Source of the DNA: Gautieria morchelliformis
Taxonomy: Eukaryota > Basidiomycota > Agaricomycetes > Gomphales > Gomphaceae
Assembly (NCBI GenBank): GCA_015179125.1
Contig: WHVA01000033.1
Location: 358,769 to 422,768 of the forward strand
Length of the DNA stretch: 64,000 nt
Direction of reading: 5' to 3'
In this document: piece after piece, positions 33,833-45,399 of the stretch
Numbering within the stretch: position 1 is the stretch's first letter
How the letters are laid out: the number at the start of each line of letters is the position of its first letter
Made by a program: the position numbers and the translations under genes
The notes under the pieces: generated by a model
The model's input: the letters and a program-made list of their open reading frames with translations, nothing else
The model's database searches: none
Told to the model about the DNA's origin: nothing

Positions 33833-34084
33833 CCAAAATCGGGTGTGGATGTTCCACCAATTTATCAGGGAGTTTGTTCCCGCAGTGTCGAGGGCTCTGT
33901 GCTCTGCCCACAAATCATGCGAAGGACTCAGATTGGAGATGTTCCAGTACAACAACATGGATCCATCCACAAGTGAATGAAAACCACTGAACAGGGGTTC
34001 GGACAGCTTTCACAAGTAGCCAGGAATGTCCGAATAATGCTACATAATTCTGTCAATAAGAGCTAAAACAGAGTCTCAGATGAT

Positions 34085-35009
34085 TCGGTTGTTATAGGCA
34101 AACTCAGCCAAGGATATCCATTTGAACCAATCATCCTGACACTGGTTGATGAATAGTCAAAGGTATTGCTCAATCTCCTGATTAACCCTTTCAGTCTGTC
34201 CATCAGTTTGGGGGTGATAAGCAGTAGAGGCAGCGACTTTGACACCAAGAAGTTTGTTCAGTTCACGCATGAACTGGGAGATGAACTGTGTGCCTCAATT
34301 GCTGATGATTTCTTCAGGGAGCCCATGAAGTTTCCAAACATGATCACGGAAGAGTTGGGCGACTCCCACCGAAGTTACATCTGAAGTGGTGGGAATGACA
34401 TGTGCACGCTTTGAGAGGCGATCAACGACAACAAGGAGAGCATCATAGCCATGACTGGTAGGCAGTTCTACGATCAAGTCAACAGACATAACCTGCCATC
34501 TACGGTCTGGGATACGGTTTGGTAGAAGCTTGCCAATGGGAGAAGCAGGGAAGGTTTTTGTCTGGTTGCACAGGTCACAGGCCTTCATGTATTTTGTGAT
34601 GTAACATCCCATCCCAGGCCACCAGTAACTCTGAGCAACTAGTTCAGTAGTTCTCCAATGACCAGGGTGACCGGTGAGAGGCATGTCATGGTGCGCTTTC
34701 ACTATGTCATGTCATAGTTTTGCATCAAGCGGCATGTACACTTTGTTGTGATAGAGGACAAGCCCATCCTGTTCAGATCACTCTTCTCCTCATAAATTTC
34801 CAGAGGGGCCCAGTTCTTTGAGAGCCTTGACAACCTTTTCATCCCAGTCTACACAGTTCCTTACTCAATTGAGGAAAGCATCACCTTCACCTGGGACTAA
34901 CTGCAGGCCAGCCTCTGGGGGATTCACCTTGATGTGGAACAAGTCAGGGGTAAGTAAGACTTGATTTTGGTTGTCTTCCTCCCCCCGCTTATGATCCACG
35001 CGTTGTGAG
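34085..35009 (-). pseudogene. Gypsy B integrase and RNase H-integrase linker
   Basis: From 35009 leftwards the frame reads QRVDHKRGEEDNQNQVLLTP as the linker, then the HHCC zinc region (GHPGHWRTTELVAQSYWWPG ... CDLCNQTK) and the core (VMSVDLIVELPTSHGYDALL). After a TGA near 34295 come [19 protein letters not shown] and [20 protein letters not shown]. The stops (near 34295 and 34162) fit CGA-to-TGA change. The gene is lost after AEFAYNNRII near 34085, so the chromodomain and 3' LTR are missing. Confidence 0.8.
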
Positions 35010-35699
35010 TGTCATAAAAAGACCCGTAAGCTATCACTGCCATCACAATACGCCGAACCGCCGCATATACACCGTCCCGTGTCTCACACATACCTTCACC
35101 CACATCACCCACATCTACCCGACCACACACACGTCCGCAAGACATATCATGTTATTCCCACCATTCTACTGATACGACCCTGACCCAATGCCCACGGATC
35201 CACTCAACCTGAGTCAGAGCCCGAGCCCAAGGGGCGCTGATCCACGGAGGAGCTAGTCGTTGAGCCACACGTCTACATATCTTCCATGTTATTTCCCTCA
35301 TTAATTCACAACCCATCTTTCTGATGCATATGACTACCTACACCCCTTCTGATTCGATACATCGATTCCCTAGCTACCGCTGTCCCCGGACCACCGTATT
35401 CCCGAGTCCAGACGCATCAGTCGACCCATGTGTTCCCCCTCCACTCTTCACGCCGCAGCACACCTAGTAGCTAGTTAAATAGTTCAGCATGTGTACAAAG
35501 ATTCTCTAGTCAATTAGAACTCACATTCTTGAAGTAACTTGGTACCTTGCGACACATATACTTGCGTAGTTGTCACTGAAGAGCATACACACCTTGTGTT
35601 TACTCTATCTATCCATTTTTACGACTCCACTCGATTTGACTTCAAACCGAAGTCTGAATCTACATCTAATTCATCATCAGCTGCTCTTAAGCTTTCACA
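35010..35699 (+). mobile_element. L: solo LTR (690 bp) inserted in Gypsy B
   Basis: It begins TGTCATAAAAAGACC and ends CTTTCACA with perfect TSDs gtgag (35005-35009 and 35700-35704). Removing it joins PDALS to QRVDHKRGEE in frame. Its 3' part (actccactcgatttgac ... attcatca) resembles the end of the Copia D LTR, so it is probably a Copia solo LTR. Confidence 0.85.
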
Positions 35700-36225
35700 G
35701 TGAGAGTGCATCAGGCTTGGCTGAATGACAACCAGGACAATGGATCAGCTCAAAATCAAAGTGAGAGAGGTAGAGTGACCAGCGTGCTTGACCACGGTTC
35801 AGGTTTTGTGCAGTGTGGAAGTAGGTGAGATTCTGATGGTCATTGAGAATCTCAATCTTGTACTTCGTTCCCTCTAATATGTGGCGCCATTCCTCTAATC
35901 CCCGAATCACAGAAAGAAGCTCCTTGTCATGGATGGCATAGTTGTGTTCAGCATCATTGAGGCTTTTGGAGACAAACCCCACAGGCTGCCATTTGCCATC
36001 ATCACATAGCTGGGACAGTACTGCTCCTGTGGCATAGGCCGAGGCATCTGTTTCAAGACGGAAACACTTGTCTTGATCAGGGAGGACAAGGATCGGTGTT
36101 GAGGTGATGAGGAGTTTGAGCTTGTCAAAGGATGCTTGCTCTGGGACATTCAGATCCCAAGACCATTGGGCATCCTGTTTTGTCAACTGGTTGAGGGGCT
36201 TTGCAATGTGTGAGAAGTCTTCCAC
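35700..36225 (-). pseudogene. Gypsy B RNase H
   Basis: The frame includes CFRLETDASAYATGAVLSQL, AIHDKELLSVIRGLEEWRH and RGQARWSLYLSHFDFELIHC, the expected RNase H order, and ends at the L insertion. It overlaps the end of the RT frame, with a shift near 36230. Confidence 0.85.
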
Positions 36226-37579
36226 AAATCGACGGTAGAAGTTGATGAAACCAAGGAATGATTGACTTCAGTGACGTTATGTGGTATTGGCCAGTCCCGC
36301 ACTCCTGCAACCTTGACTGGGTCCATGGCAACCTGTCCTTGAGAGAGGATGAGGCCAAGATACTCCACCTCTAGTTGCTCAAATGGGCATTTTTCAGGTT
36401 TGAGGTACAGGTTGTTGGCCCGGAGGATTTCAAGGACACGTCGTACAATCCTATGATGTTCTTCAAGCGACTCTGTGAAGATGAGAATGTCGTCCATGAA
36501 CACCACCACAACCCCTTCATCGATGAGACTCTTGAAGATGTCATTCATGATCGTCTGGAAGGTTGCTGGGCTGTTCGTGAGTCCAAAGAACATGACTAGA
36601 GGTTCATACAGGCCCCTATTTGTCCGAAAGGCTGCCTTCCACTCATCTCCCTCTTTTATGCGTACATTATTATATCCCCAGTGAATGTCAAGCTTTGTGA
36701 AGTATTTAGCCCTTCCAGCAGCAATCTTATTCATGATGTCTGGAACAAGGCACAAAGGATAGGCATTCTTGACTGTTATATCATTGAGCTTCCGGTAGTC
36801 TTGCACAAATCCAAGACTGCCGTCCTTTTTCTTCACAAAGAAGACTGGAGATGCCATAGGTGACTTGGAAGGACGGATACGATGGCCCTTCAGGTTCTCC
36901 TCAAGGAAGTTATCCAGTTCCCTTTGTTCAACCGGTGACATTGGGTAAACCTTTGTGCTGAAGGGTTGTGCACCTGGAGTGAGCTCAATCACATGGTCCC
37001 AGGGCTTTCGAGGAGGCAGTTGGTCAAATGACTCCTTAGAAAACACATCCTTGAACTCCTGGTATGGTTTAGGGACAAGGTCCTTGAAGGATCTTACTGG
37101 TGCAGACTTGCTGGCCCGTTCAGCAAGCTGTTGGGTGACAGTCCAGCCTGCGCCAATCGTTTCAGGACTCTCATTCACAAAGATGACAAAGGTCCTGTCT
37201 CCTTCCTCAAGTAGGGAGCGGGTGTGCTGTATGGGAACCTCCTCTTGATCTACACTCTCTTCTGGAACAGTTTCGACTGTGGGCCCTCTGACAACAGGTC
37301 TGCCCCCACATGACTTGGGACAGCGTGTCATCTTCACATCTCCTGTATGCCAGTTAACTTCTGGGTTGTGTTCAACAAGCCATGTGTGACCAAAGAATGA
37401 TGGCAAGTCGTCCAAGGCTTGTGACAGAGAATGTGGCACGTTCTGTATGATCCCCAAAGGTGCAAATGAGGTCGACTTCTTCCTTGATTGAGCCAGCCTC
37501 ATTTGGGGTACCATCAATATTGTAGACAGGGATGGCACGGGGTAGGGGATGGGTCCGAAGTCTGTGTTCCCTTACAAAC
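36226..37579 (-). pseudogene. Gypsy B reverse transcriptase and end of protease
   Basis: After the protease tail (FVREHRLRTHPLPRAIPVYN) and a frame shift near 37440 comes a linker, then [39 protein letters not shown] and the catalytic VVVVFMDDILIFTES (FMDD variant of YMDD), followed by YLGLILSQGQVAMDPVK. A shift near 36260 breaks the thumb region. RT copies the element RNA into DNA. Confidence 0.85.
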
Positions 37580-37586
37580 TCTACAT

Positions 37587-38127
37587 TGATGTGTTGGGTG
37601 CATATGTGCACCAGGCTCCAAACCTAACATTTCTGTTGTTATTTCTTTCGATTTTGACCTGAAACTATGCTGACATTCATTCTATGCCTTTCACAATTTT
37701 CTTTGATTTTTTCGAGGCTGTATTACTACTCTTTTTCATGTTCTGTCCAACCGACCCTTTGTGGGTGCTTGTGGACAAGTTTCCTTTTTGAGCTGCGGCT
37801 GTTCACTAACGTGTTACGTTCTATGGGCGCTTAGCACGGCACACCAGTGCCTCAAGGGCGCTTAAGTGCCGGAACTTCGTATATGCGAGTGAAACAAGCC
37901 CATGCGCAGCCTCCCTCCTCAGTGTTGACTATCACTGAGGAGGTGAGTTTAATAGTGTACTTTTATAGTATGAAACTGAAAAAACATGTAGAACATTAAA
38001 TAGGTAGCATTCCTTTATATTACTAGTGTTGACTATCACTGAGGAGAACATTAAATAGTTTACTAATCTCCTGCAAGTCCCATCGTTCATATCTGGCATA
38101 TAACTTCCTACTTGCCCAAACCAAGTT
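37587..38127. mobile_element. T2: 541-bp hairpin-bearing insertion in Gypsy B protease
   Basis: It is flanked by the 7-bp direct repeat tctacat (37580-37586 and 38128-38134) and splits the protease between DSGATGMFI and NVEFVREH. It contains gggcgcttaagtgccgg (37856-37872), then a perfect hairpin with 11-bp arms (37914-37924 and 37933-37943) and an 8-nt loop. A second copy of gttgactatcactgaggag starts near 38028, with gaacattaaatag also repeated. It has no coding capacity. The 7-bp TSD does not fit an LTR element. Confidence 0.65.
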
Positions 38128-38134
38128 TCTACAT

Positions 38135-38353
38135 GATGAACATCCCTGTAGCACCACTGTCAAGGAGGGAGTCAATTGCAAGTGGATGCCCTGTGTCAAC
38201 GGAGTGGACCTTGAGAGGTTTTGGTGCATCGGTGGAGGTCAGCAGTACGGACATATAGAGGGACTGGAAGGTTTGCATTAGCAACTGGAGCGATGGGTTG
38301 GGTTTTTGGTATGGCTGGTTTGGTTTCAGTTCAATCAGGGGTAGGAGAAGCAT
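38135..38353 (-). pseudogene. Gypsy B protease, N-terminal part
   Basis: The frame contains HPLAIDSLLDSGATGMFI with the catalytic D-S-G-A triad region. It is cut by T2 immediately afterwards and resumes at 37579. Confidence 0.75.
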
Positions 38354-38709
38354 GCATCATATCGCCTGTGATCCCTATTGTACATGTTTTGAGAACTGAG
38401 AACCGATTCATCGAGCAAGGCATGTCTTTCACCACTGACTGGCCTAAAAACCCTTTCCTTCCTCTTGGACAGGGGCTTCCACCTTCTGTTTGCGTTCCTC
38501 CATCAACACTGCTACAGATTTAGAGACAATTGCTGCAATGTCTGCCTCTGTGAGGTTTGCACGGATTTGTGGCTTGCAAGGTTCAGGACAGTCTGGTGAA
38601 ATGTGACCAGGTCTCTTACAGTTGTAGCAGGTCCGTGTTTCGGTATGGTGGTGGGATGAGTCAATGTCCATAGGTGTCGCATTACTGGGTGGTGCTGTGA
38701 CAACAGGAG
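38354..38709 (-). pseudogene. Gypsy B gag, C-terminus with zinc knuckle
   Basis: It contains CYNCKRPGHISPDC (C-x2-C-x4-H-x4-C), the nucleocapsid zinc knuckle, followed by a Glu/Lys-rich tail. The segment ends at the R5 target site. Confidence 0.8.
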
Positions 38710-38714
38710 CCGTA

Positions 38715-39748
38715 TGTCAGGATTGGTTCTTAGCTGTTAATATTGTGTATTAGTGAACACAGTGAATGCCCGAATGACTTGTGCGAATAAGTATGCTGTT
38801 CGGCGAATAGGTAAACCAACAAATGTTCACAAGATAAGAGGGGTGCCCAAGCGGAGCTCGCCCCATCTACAGTCGTAGCGAAATGGCCCGTGGCACTTGA
38901 CGATGTAACATACAAGGTGTCACGGAAGGGTTGTCTAAGTAGCGACAATCCCATCGCCGGCAAAGGTGCTCCTTCGGAGCCCTTCACCATCAGCACAGAA
39001 AATAGTTCGAAGGCTAAGGTAACGAAGATGAAGTATGAGAACTCACCAGTGATGCCTAAGTCCTCTTCTGGTTGAAGATAGAAATCTCCAGGAGAAGGCT
39101 CAAAACGATAATCACAGTGAGGTCAAGTTTGCACAAGATGGACGACGTATGATAATTGAACTGGAGAATATACATGCAAATGTAAACTACTTATATCGAA
39201 TGCTCGTAAGGCATCAGCAAATAAGGAAGAGGCCATCGTGAGTCAGGGTTGGATAGGGGTGCGCAGTCATGATACTAAGTAGATGGAATAAACATACAAT
39301 AGAGTGAGGGAAGGGTGCGAACATGAAACGACGACGGAGAGTAAAGGTGGTGAAGGCACTCATGTACAAAACCATGTCTTGGGACCCGCATACATGCTAC
39401 CCTGCACGGACTCTTCGTCTACTGGGTAGATCCCGCACGACCTACGGAAGGCACGTCCCGCGAACACACTTTGGCCATATGAACACCCAAAGGGGTTGGA
39501 TTAAGAAGATGATGGGGTTAGTGATGAACCATCACGCCGGGGAAATGGTATCGATCGTATTTGATGGCGTGCCTGCTGGCAAAATGTGCGAGCAGCGAAT
39601 AGCAGTTCAGAGAATGGGGCGAAAAGTGGATAGAGTGGATGTAGAGGAGGAGTGGTCGGAGGGTGAGGCGAACTCTGGCGAAGATGCTAGGGAGTGACAA
39701 GGGGGAACATAGAGGCAGTGGGGTAAGAGAAATAGACAGGTCATGACA
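38715..39748 (-). mobile_element. R5 solo LTR, short form (1,034 bp)
   Basis: It begins tgtcaggattgg and ends ggtcatgaca with perfect TSDs ccgta (38710-38714 and 39749-39753). It interrupts Gypsy B gag. Its terminus corresponds to an internal tgtcatgacctgtgt block lying about 240 bp inside the longer R copies. Confidence 0.9.
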
Positions 39749-39753
39749 CCGTA

Positions 39754-40122
39754 TCAGGAGTGTGGAGTGGTCGGGCAGGAGGAGGGTGATTAGGAACATG
39801 AGGTGTCTGTGCCTTCCTGACCTCTAACAGACGGCGATGATTGCGGTCAATCTGACAGGCTGCTTCCTTCCAGCCTTTGAGGTTGGGCGGAAGAGAGGGC
39901 TGGGCATGGATCTTGTCAAGGATACCTGCTGGAAGGCCACGAGCATAGGCATCCTCGAGTGCCTCATCATTAAAGCCTGTCCTGCCTGCCAGGATCTCAA
40001 ATTGAGCCATGTATTCATCTGCCGACATTCCTGATGTCATCCTGAGGTCATGCAGCTTAGTGCGAGCCATTCTGGCACGATCTGGGTCCCCAAAGGCCTC
40101 CTCCAGAGTGTATATAGAGGAG
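39754..40122 (-). pseudogene. Gypsy B gag, middle part
   Basis: The frame reads SIYTLEEAFGDPDRARMART from 40122 down to HPPPARPLHTPD at R5. It is the continuation of the plus-strand gag fragment that ends at 6173. It keeps retrotransposon gag features (LHDLRMTSGMSADEYMAQFE, WKEAACQIDRNHR). Confidence 0.85.
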
Positions 40123-40239
40123 TGTCATGACACGTTTATTTCCCATACTTGCATACTCTATCCTCCCATTTCTCACTCAACTTCTGTGTTCACTCCGATC
40201 GCCCTTGCCCTGTTCGGCAACCGATCTTCACTGTTCGTG
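40123..40239 (+). mobile_element. R6 solo LTR, left part (split by S2)
   Basis: It begins tgtcatgacacg. The left flank AGGAG (40118-40122) is the reverse complement of the R1 left flank, not a match to its own right flank. Confidence 0.88.
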
Positions 40240-41769
40240 TGTTTTGGAACCCTTCAAGACTTTGGTGTTATTGCTAACGCCTCTGTCTATCAGAACGTGT
40301 CGTTTACACGACTAGTAGAATACCAGTTCAATGCAGCAGCACAACTCCGGAAATAATTTAATATTTGTACCTTGGTTGCAGTCTGTGTAATAACTAGTCC
40401 AAGTTATTACAGCTGGAAGGCAATGCGTTTCTTAGCTGCACTGAACAATAAACTAAAAGGGTGTGTAGGTTCAAGGACACTATCGGGGTCCAAGAGTATT
40501 CCTTTTAATAAAGAGGGAATAGGCTCCGCAGGAGAGTTTGTAAGTGGATTGGGTCGACCAACGTCAATGCACTGCAATAACGAGAGAGTAATGTGAAGTG
40601 GCTTTCGCGCACAACTTGACTTGACTTGTGAAAGTCACTGAACAGGAAAATCAACTGAACAGCTCGTCTCAGGTATTGGAGTGCTAATTGACAAGAAAAT
40701 CGATTGCCAACCTCACTCTGTAGAGTTTCACCCAGGGTGTTAGGCTAAGTGGCTAAGCAGTAAAGCAACTACTTAACTAAGAATAGTTACTCTAAGCAAG
40801 AGTAGTATTCTAGTTCGGGTTAGGAACTTAGGTAAGATGTGCAAGTCACACAAGCTGTGTAGGATAGAAGATGGGTAGATTGATTGCTCAAATGGCAGGC
40901 AAAGGGCCTCCTTTTATGTTGTAATGTACAAGGGCTTAGTAAGCAGGTAGAACCTCCTATCTATTAATGGAATGGGGGAAGAAGCTTGTGGAAGATAGAA
41001 GAAAGGGTTGGAAGACACTGGCTGTTTCCAGGGGACTCTACCATGCTTCCTACCAATCAGAGCTTGATTTGTCAGGAATGACTCACTGAAAAGGGTCATG
41101 TGTCATGGCACAGCTTGGCTGAGTCATGTACTCCTGACTCTCCAAGTTGTGCCTGGATTGGTTGAGTCATTGAGGCTGTATCTCCAGATAACCATGTATT
41201 TGGCACTCAGAAGCTGAGTAAGTTCTGAGCCAATTAGGGCTCTGTAGCCATAATTACTAAGAGCACTGCTCAGCACAGCTGAGCATAGCCTGGTACAGCC
41301 TAGTTGTCATGACTGACCATGATCCCCATTGTTTGGTGAAGCCAAACAGGCTGCACAGTTGCTATGGCTGCATATAGCAACTGTTTGGGACTCAGCTGGA
41401 AATACTGAGAGAGCCATCCTGCCGGACTTGTGGGTGCTTGGGTGACCATAAGTCCGAAAATGCGGCCGCCGCCGAGGTGCCCGGCGGAGTTTGAAATAGA
41501 GCGCCCGGAACAGAGTTGTGGGTGCTGGAGGATCCACAACTCTGTAATGACAGAAAAATGGTAGTTTGAGCCATGGAGACTTTGGAAAAATAAGGAAAAA
41601 TATGAGATAACTAGAGGAATGTTTGAAAAGCCTTTCCCCAGTTGTATTAACAGCATAAAGATACTGTTAATTCTTCAATTGTGTTTTTACATATTGTCAA
41701 GACAAAAAGGAAAAGACTAGGGCTGGTTGAGCAGCCTTCCTTGGCTGGTTGAACAGCCGTTCCCCTACA
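40240..41769 (+). mobile_element. S2: solo LTR of family S (1,530 bp) inserted in R6
   Basis: It begins TGTTTTGGAACCC and ends CCCCTACA with perfect TSDs tcgtg (40235-40239 and 41770-41774). It is homologous to S1. No coding region was seen. Confidence 0.88.
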
Positions 41770-42928
41770 TCGTGCCACTCACCATAGCCACGCCATCAAT
41801 GCACGATCGATGTCTTTGGACTGACTTGGTGGTTCATCACTGGTCCTATCACCTCCTCTGCTCAACCCTCTTTCGATGGTGTTCCTATGATCAGATTGTC
41901 ATGACTTGTGTATTTCCTGCACCTTGGTATCCCCGTCTCCCCTTTCGCCATACCTCCTCTGCCTTCGCTCGGCTTCGCCCCTCACTCCGACCACTCCTCC
42001 CCTATGTCCTCTCCATTCGCCCTTCATTGCATTCGCCAAACGACTATTCGCTGCTCGCATCATTCGCCAGCAGGCACGCCATCAAATATGATCGATACCA
42101 TTTACCCAGCGTGATGGTTCATCACTAACCCCATCATCTTCTCAATCCAACCCCTTTGGGTGTTCATATGGCCAAAGTGTGTTCGCGGGACGTCCCTTCC
42201 GTAGGTTGTGTGGGATCAACCCAGTAGACGAAGAGTCCGTGCAGGGTAGCATGTATGCGGGTCCCAAGACATAGTTTCATACATAAGTGCCTTTGCCACC
42301 TTTACTCTCCGTCGTTTCATGTTCACACTCTTCCCTCACTCTATTGTATGTTTATTCCATCTACTTAGTATCATGACTGCGCACCCCTATCCAACCCTGA
42401 CTCACGACGGCCTCTTTCCTATTCACTGATACCTTACGAGCATTCGATATAAGTAGTTTGCATTCGCATGTACATTCCTCAGTTCAATTAGCATACGTTG
42501 TCCATCTTGTGCAAACTTGACCTCACTGTGATCATCACCTTGAGCCTTCTCCTGGAGATTTCTATCTTCGACCAGAAGAGGACTTAGGCATCACTGGTGA
42601 GTTCTCATACTTCATCTTCGTTACCTTAGCCTTCGAGCTATTTTCTGTGCTGTCAGCGAAGGGCTCCGAAGGGGCACCTTCACCGGCGAAGGGATTGTCG
42701 CTACTTAGACAGCCCTTCTGTGACACCTTGTACGTTACATCGTCAAGTGCCACGGGCTATTTCACTACGACTGTAGATAGGGCAAGCTCCGTTCGGGCAA
42801 CCCTCTTATCTTGTGAACATTTGTTGGTTCACCTATTCGCCGAACAGCATACTTATTCGCACAAGTTATTCAGACATTCACTATGTTCACTAATACACGA
42901 TATTAACGCCTGCAAACCAATCTTGACA
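41770..42928 (+). mobile_element. R6 solo LTR, right part
   Basis: R6 resumes after S2 and ends aaccaatcttgaca. Without S2 and one TSD it is 1,271 bp. The right flank CCTAC (42929-42933) is the reverse complement of the R1 right flank. Confidence 0.88.
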
Positions 42929-43265
42929 CCTACCAACGATATACTCGTGTTTGTGGCCCATGAGGGTGTTCCTGTGCATGGCCTTCCATCACAGCCACTG
43001 TCTCATTGTTGATGACATTTGTTCTCAAGCTCTTTTGACTTGAGCTCGAGTACTCTGAACTAGGTCCTTGTCATTGCTAGCTCTCTTGTTTAAGTTACAT
43101 ATAATCATCACAAATACTATAATTATAATCATGCTTGCTAACTACAAAGTTTGGTTCTGTTAGTGTATATACCATTTCATACTGAGACATTATTGTGGAA
43201 GATAATCCAGACCAGTAGTTGAGAATATAATTCCAGTAAAATTATAGATTCCCTTTATGTTGTTT
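42929..43265. other. Short unassigned sequence
   Basis: No gene was recognised. Before the second inversion this DNA would have adjoined the sequence now at 20679. Confidence 0.4.
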
Positions 43266-44340
43266 ATAGGTGGAGATAGACCCCATCAAGGTCACAGTTG
43301 TCATGGACTGGCTGACCCCAGTGAATCACAAGGAGGTGCAGGCCTTCCTAGGGTTTGCAAACTTCTGTCACTGGTTTGTTGAGGGCTTCTCACATCACAC
43401 GTGACCCCTGTTCGAGCTCACCAAGAAGGATGTGCAATGGTCTTGAGGTGATCATGAGCAGCAGGCATTTGATGGGCTAAAGCTGCAATTCACATCAACA
43501 TCCTTCACTTTGCAGATGACAATCAGCCATACCAGGGGGTGGCCAACAGTTCAGATATCGCCACTGGTGCAGTTCTCTCCTAGCAATCACCAGAGGAGGA
43601 CAAGTGGCATCCAAGCACATTGTACTCCAAGAGCCTCACCCCTGTGGAGCAAAATTATGAGATTCATGACAAGGAAATGCTGGCAATTATTCGTGCCCTA
43701 GAGGAATGGTGACATTTCATTGAAGGCACTAAGCATTGCATTGAGATCTGACTGACCACAAGAACCTGGAGTATTTTCGCACTGCAAAAGAAACTGAATT
43801 GCAGACAAGCTAGATGGTCGCTCTACTTGTTGCATTTTGATTTTGATTGTCACAATGGGAAAGTCAGATGCAGCACTTTTGCAATGCTCGCACCATGGGT
43901 CAGGTTCAGGTGACAACAGTGATTTGATGCTCCTCTGCCTGGAGCTGTTCATTGTTCATGCCCTGGAGGGGCTCACCCTGGTGGGGAAAGAACATGGGAT
44001 TATTCCCAACATGAAGAAGGCATTTGGAGATGGGTCACTGGAGGATGAGGCCGCAGGGGCAGTCAGGAAGCTGTGAGAGTTGGGTGGGAAATCACTTGTG
44101 TCTGCAGAGTGAGCCAAGACAGATGGGCTGCTTATATTCTGAAGTAAAGTGTACATATGAGATGTCCAGGACCTCAGGCAATGAAATGTCACCCAGAACC
44201 ACAATTCACAAGTTGCTGATCATCCCAGGCAATGGAAGACCCTTGAGCTCATCTTGTGGGATTACTGGTGGCCTCACATGTCACAGTACATCAGCAAATA
44301 CTCCAAGAGGTGTGATTTGTTCCTGAAAATGAAGGCATGA
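43266..44340 (+). pseudogene. Gypsy J relict: RT end, RNase H and integrase zinc region
   Basis: Fragments in several frames read [40 protein letters not shown] and a remnant WWPHMSQYISKYSKRC of the integrase zinc region. Stops and shifts occur throughout. It is much more decayed than A, B or G, so an older insertion. Confidence 0.65.
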
Positions 44341-45399
44341 AGGCAGCTGCCCCTTGGTAAACTCCATCCACTACCAGCTTATAAGTCAATTGCACCCCAG
44401 GGTAAGACAGGGGGAGAGAAGAGGGCAGGAGCTGGAAAGCAGCTGAAACATGGGGAGAGCAACCAATGTGGCAGAGAACATGGCATGGCGGGGATGGACC
44501 AAGGACAACCCTGGGATGGAATGGGAGTACCAGCCCAGGAAAGGGACACTCTGAAAAAAAACAGGGGAAGGAAGGAAAGGTGATGACAGAGGAGGAAACA
44601 CAGGATGGAAGGAAAACCAGGACATCACCAATGTCAGAAATGGATGTCCACCAAGGCAAGGGACACCCCACTTGCAGAGAAAGTGTTGAGAGAGAGAGAA
44701 CAAAGAGAGCATGTGCAACATTGAGAAATGACAGTGCCCCTGGGAAAGCAGAGGCGAGGCAGGGACAGGAGTGACTCCAAGTAGCAGAGTCAGCAGAGGG
44801 GGAGACAGCACAAGAAAGGTGAAGACAAGACAGGTGTTGTAAGGGAAACCTCACCCTTCCACACAGGACTAAGGTGAAGAGGGTCCAAAGGTATATAAGT
44901 ACTGGGTCAGTAGCTACAATGTGCTGCACACCTAAGGTGAAAGGGTCCAAAGAGAAATGGGTGAGGACCCCTTACCTAAACAGCAGCTGTATAGCTACTG
45001 GACAGGCCAATCTACCAGGCTACAGAAGTGAAGAGGAGGGAAGGGGAGAAAAAAGGATGACAATAAGGAGGACAAAGTAGGGGGAAGAAAAGGAAGACAG
45101 AAGATAAAGAAACCTGAGGATCGTCCCCTGACAGGTGTTGGATGGCATGCTTTCCATGACATGTGACCTGTAACACAGGGGCAGCAAAGACCCCCGATAA
45201 AATCCCAGGATGCAGCAAAAAGCATAAGAAAGACAGGGAAAGGAGAGACTATGTCCCAAATGAGTGCAAGGGCAGCCCCCAAGACAGCTAGAAACATGGA
45301 CAATGGGAAGCAAAGAAAGCCAAAGCAATACACATCATATGCTTAATAGAAGAGTAATCTCCATGATTCGAGAATGTGATACTATATCCCTTCCTATTA
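44341..45399. other. Purine-rich region with a Copia-LTR-like piece
   Basis: The plus strand is strongly purine-rich. Around 44825-45000 (tgtaagggaaacctcaccc ... ctgtatagctactgg) it resembles the reverse complement of 52130-52280, next to Copia relict E. A TATA-like gtatataagt lies near 44890. The long minus-strand frame 44291-44950 is judged a composition artefact. Confidence 0.4.

Larger units (their letters stand above)
32713..34060. other. AT-rich gene-poor region with short inverted repeats
   Basis: It is dense in tccac/gtgga and catgt/acatg motifs in both directions. It contains a SINE-like pol III promoter pair (33354-33417) and a 16-bp-arm inverted repeat (33778-33832). No convincing gene was found. 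Confidence 0.5.

Noticed and set aside
44291-44950. 219-codon minus-strand frame with hydrophobic stretches
   Set aside because: The plus strand is purine-rich, which gives long pyrimidine-coded frames rich in Ser, Leu, Pro and Phe. No motif, no start context and no homology were recognised.
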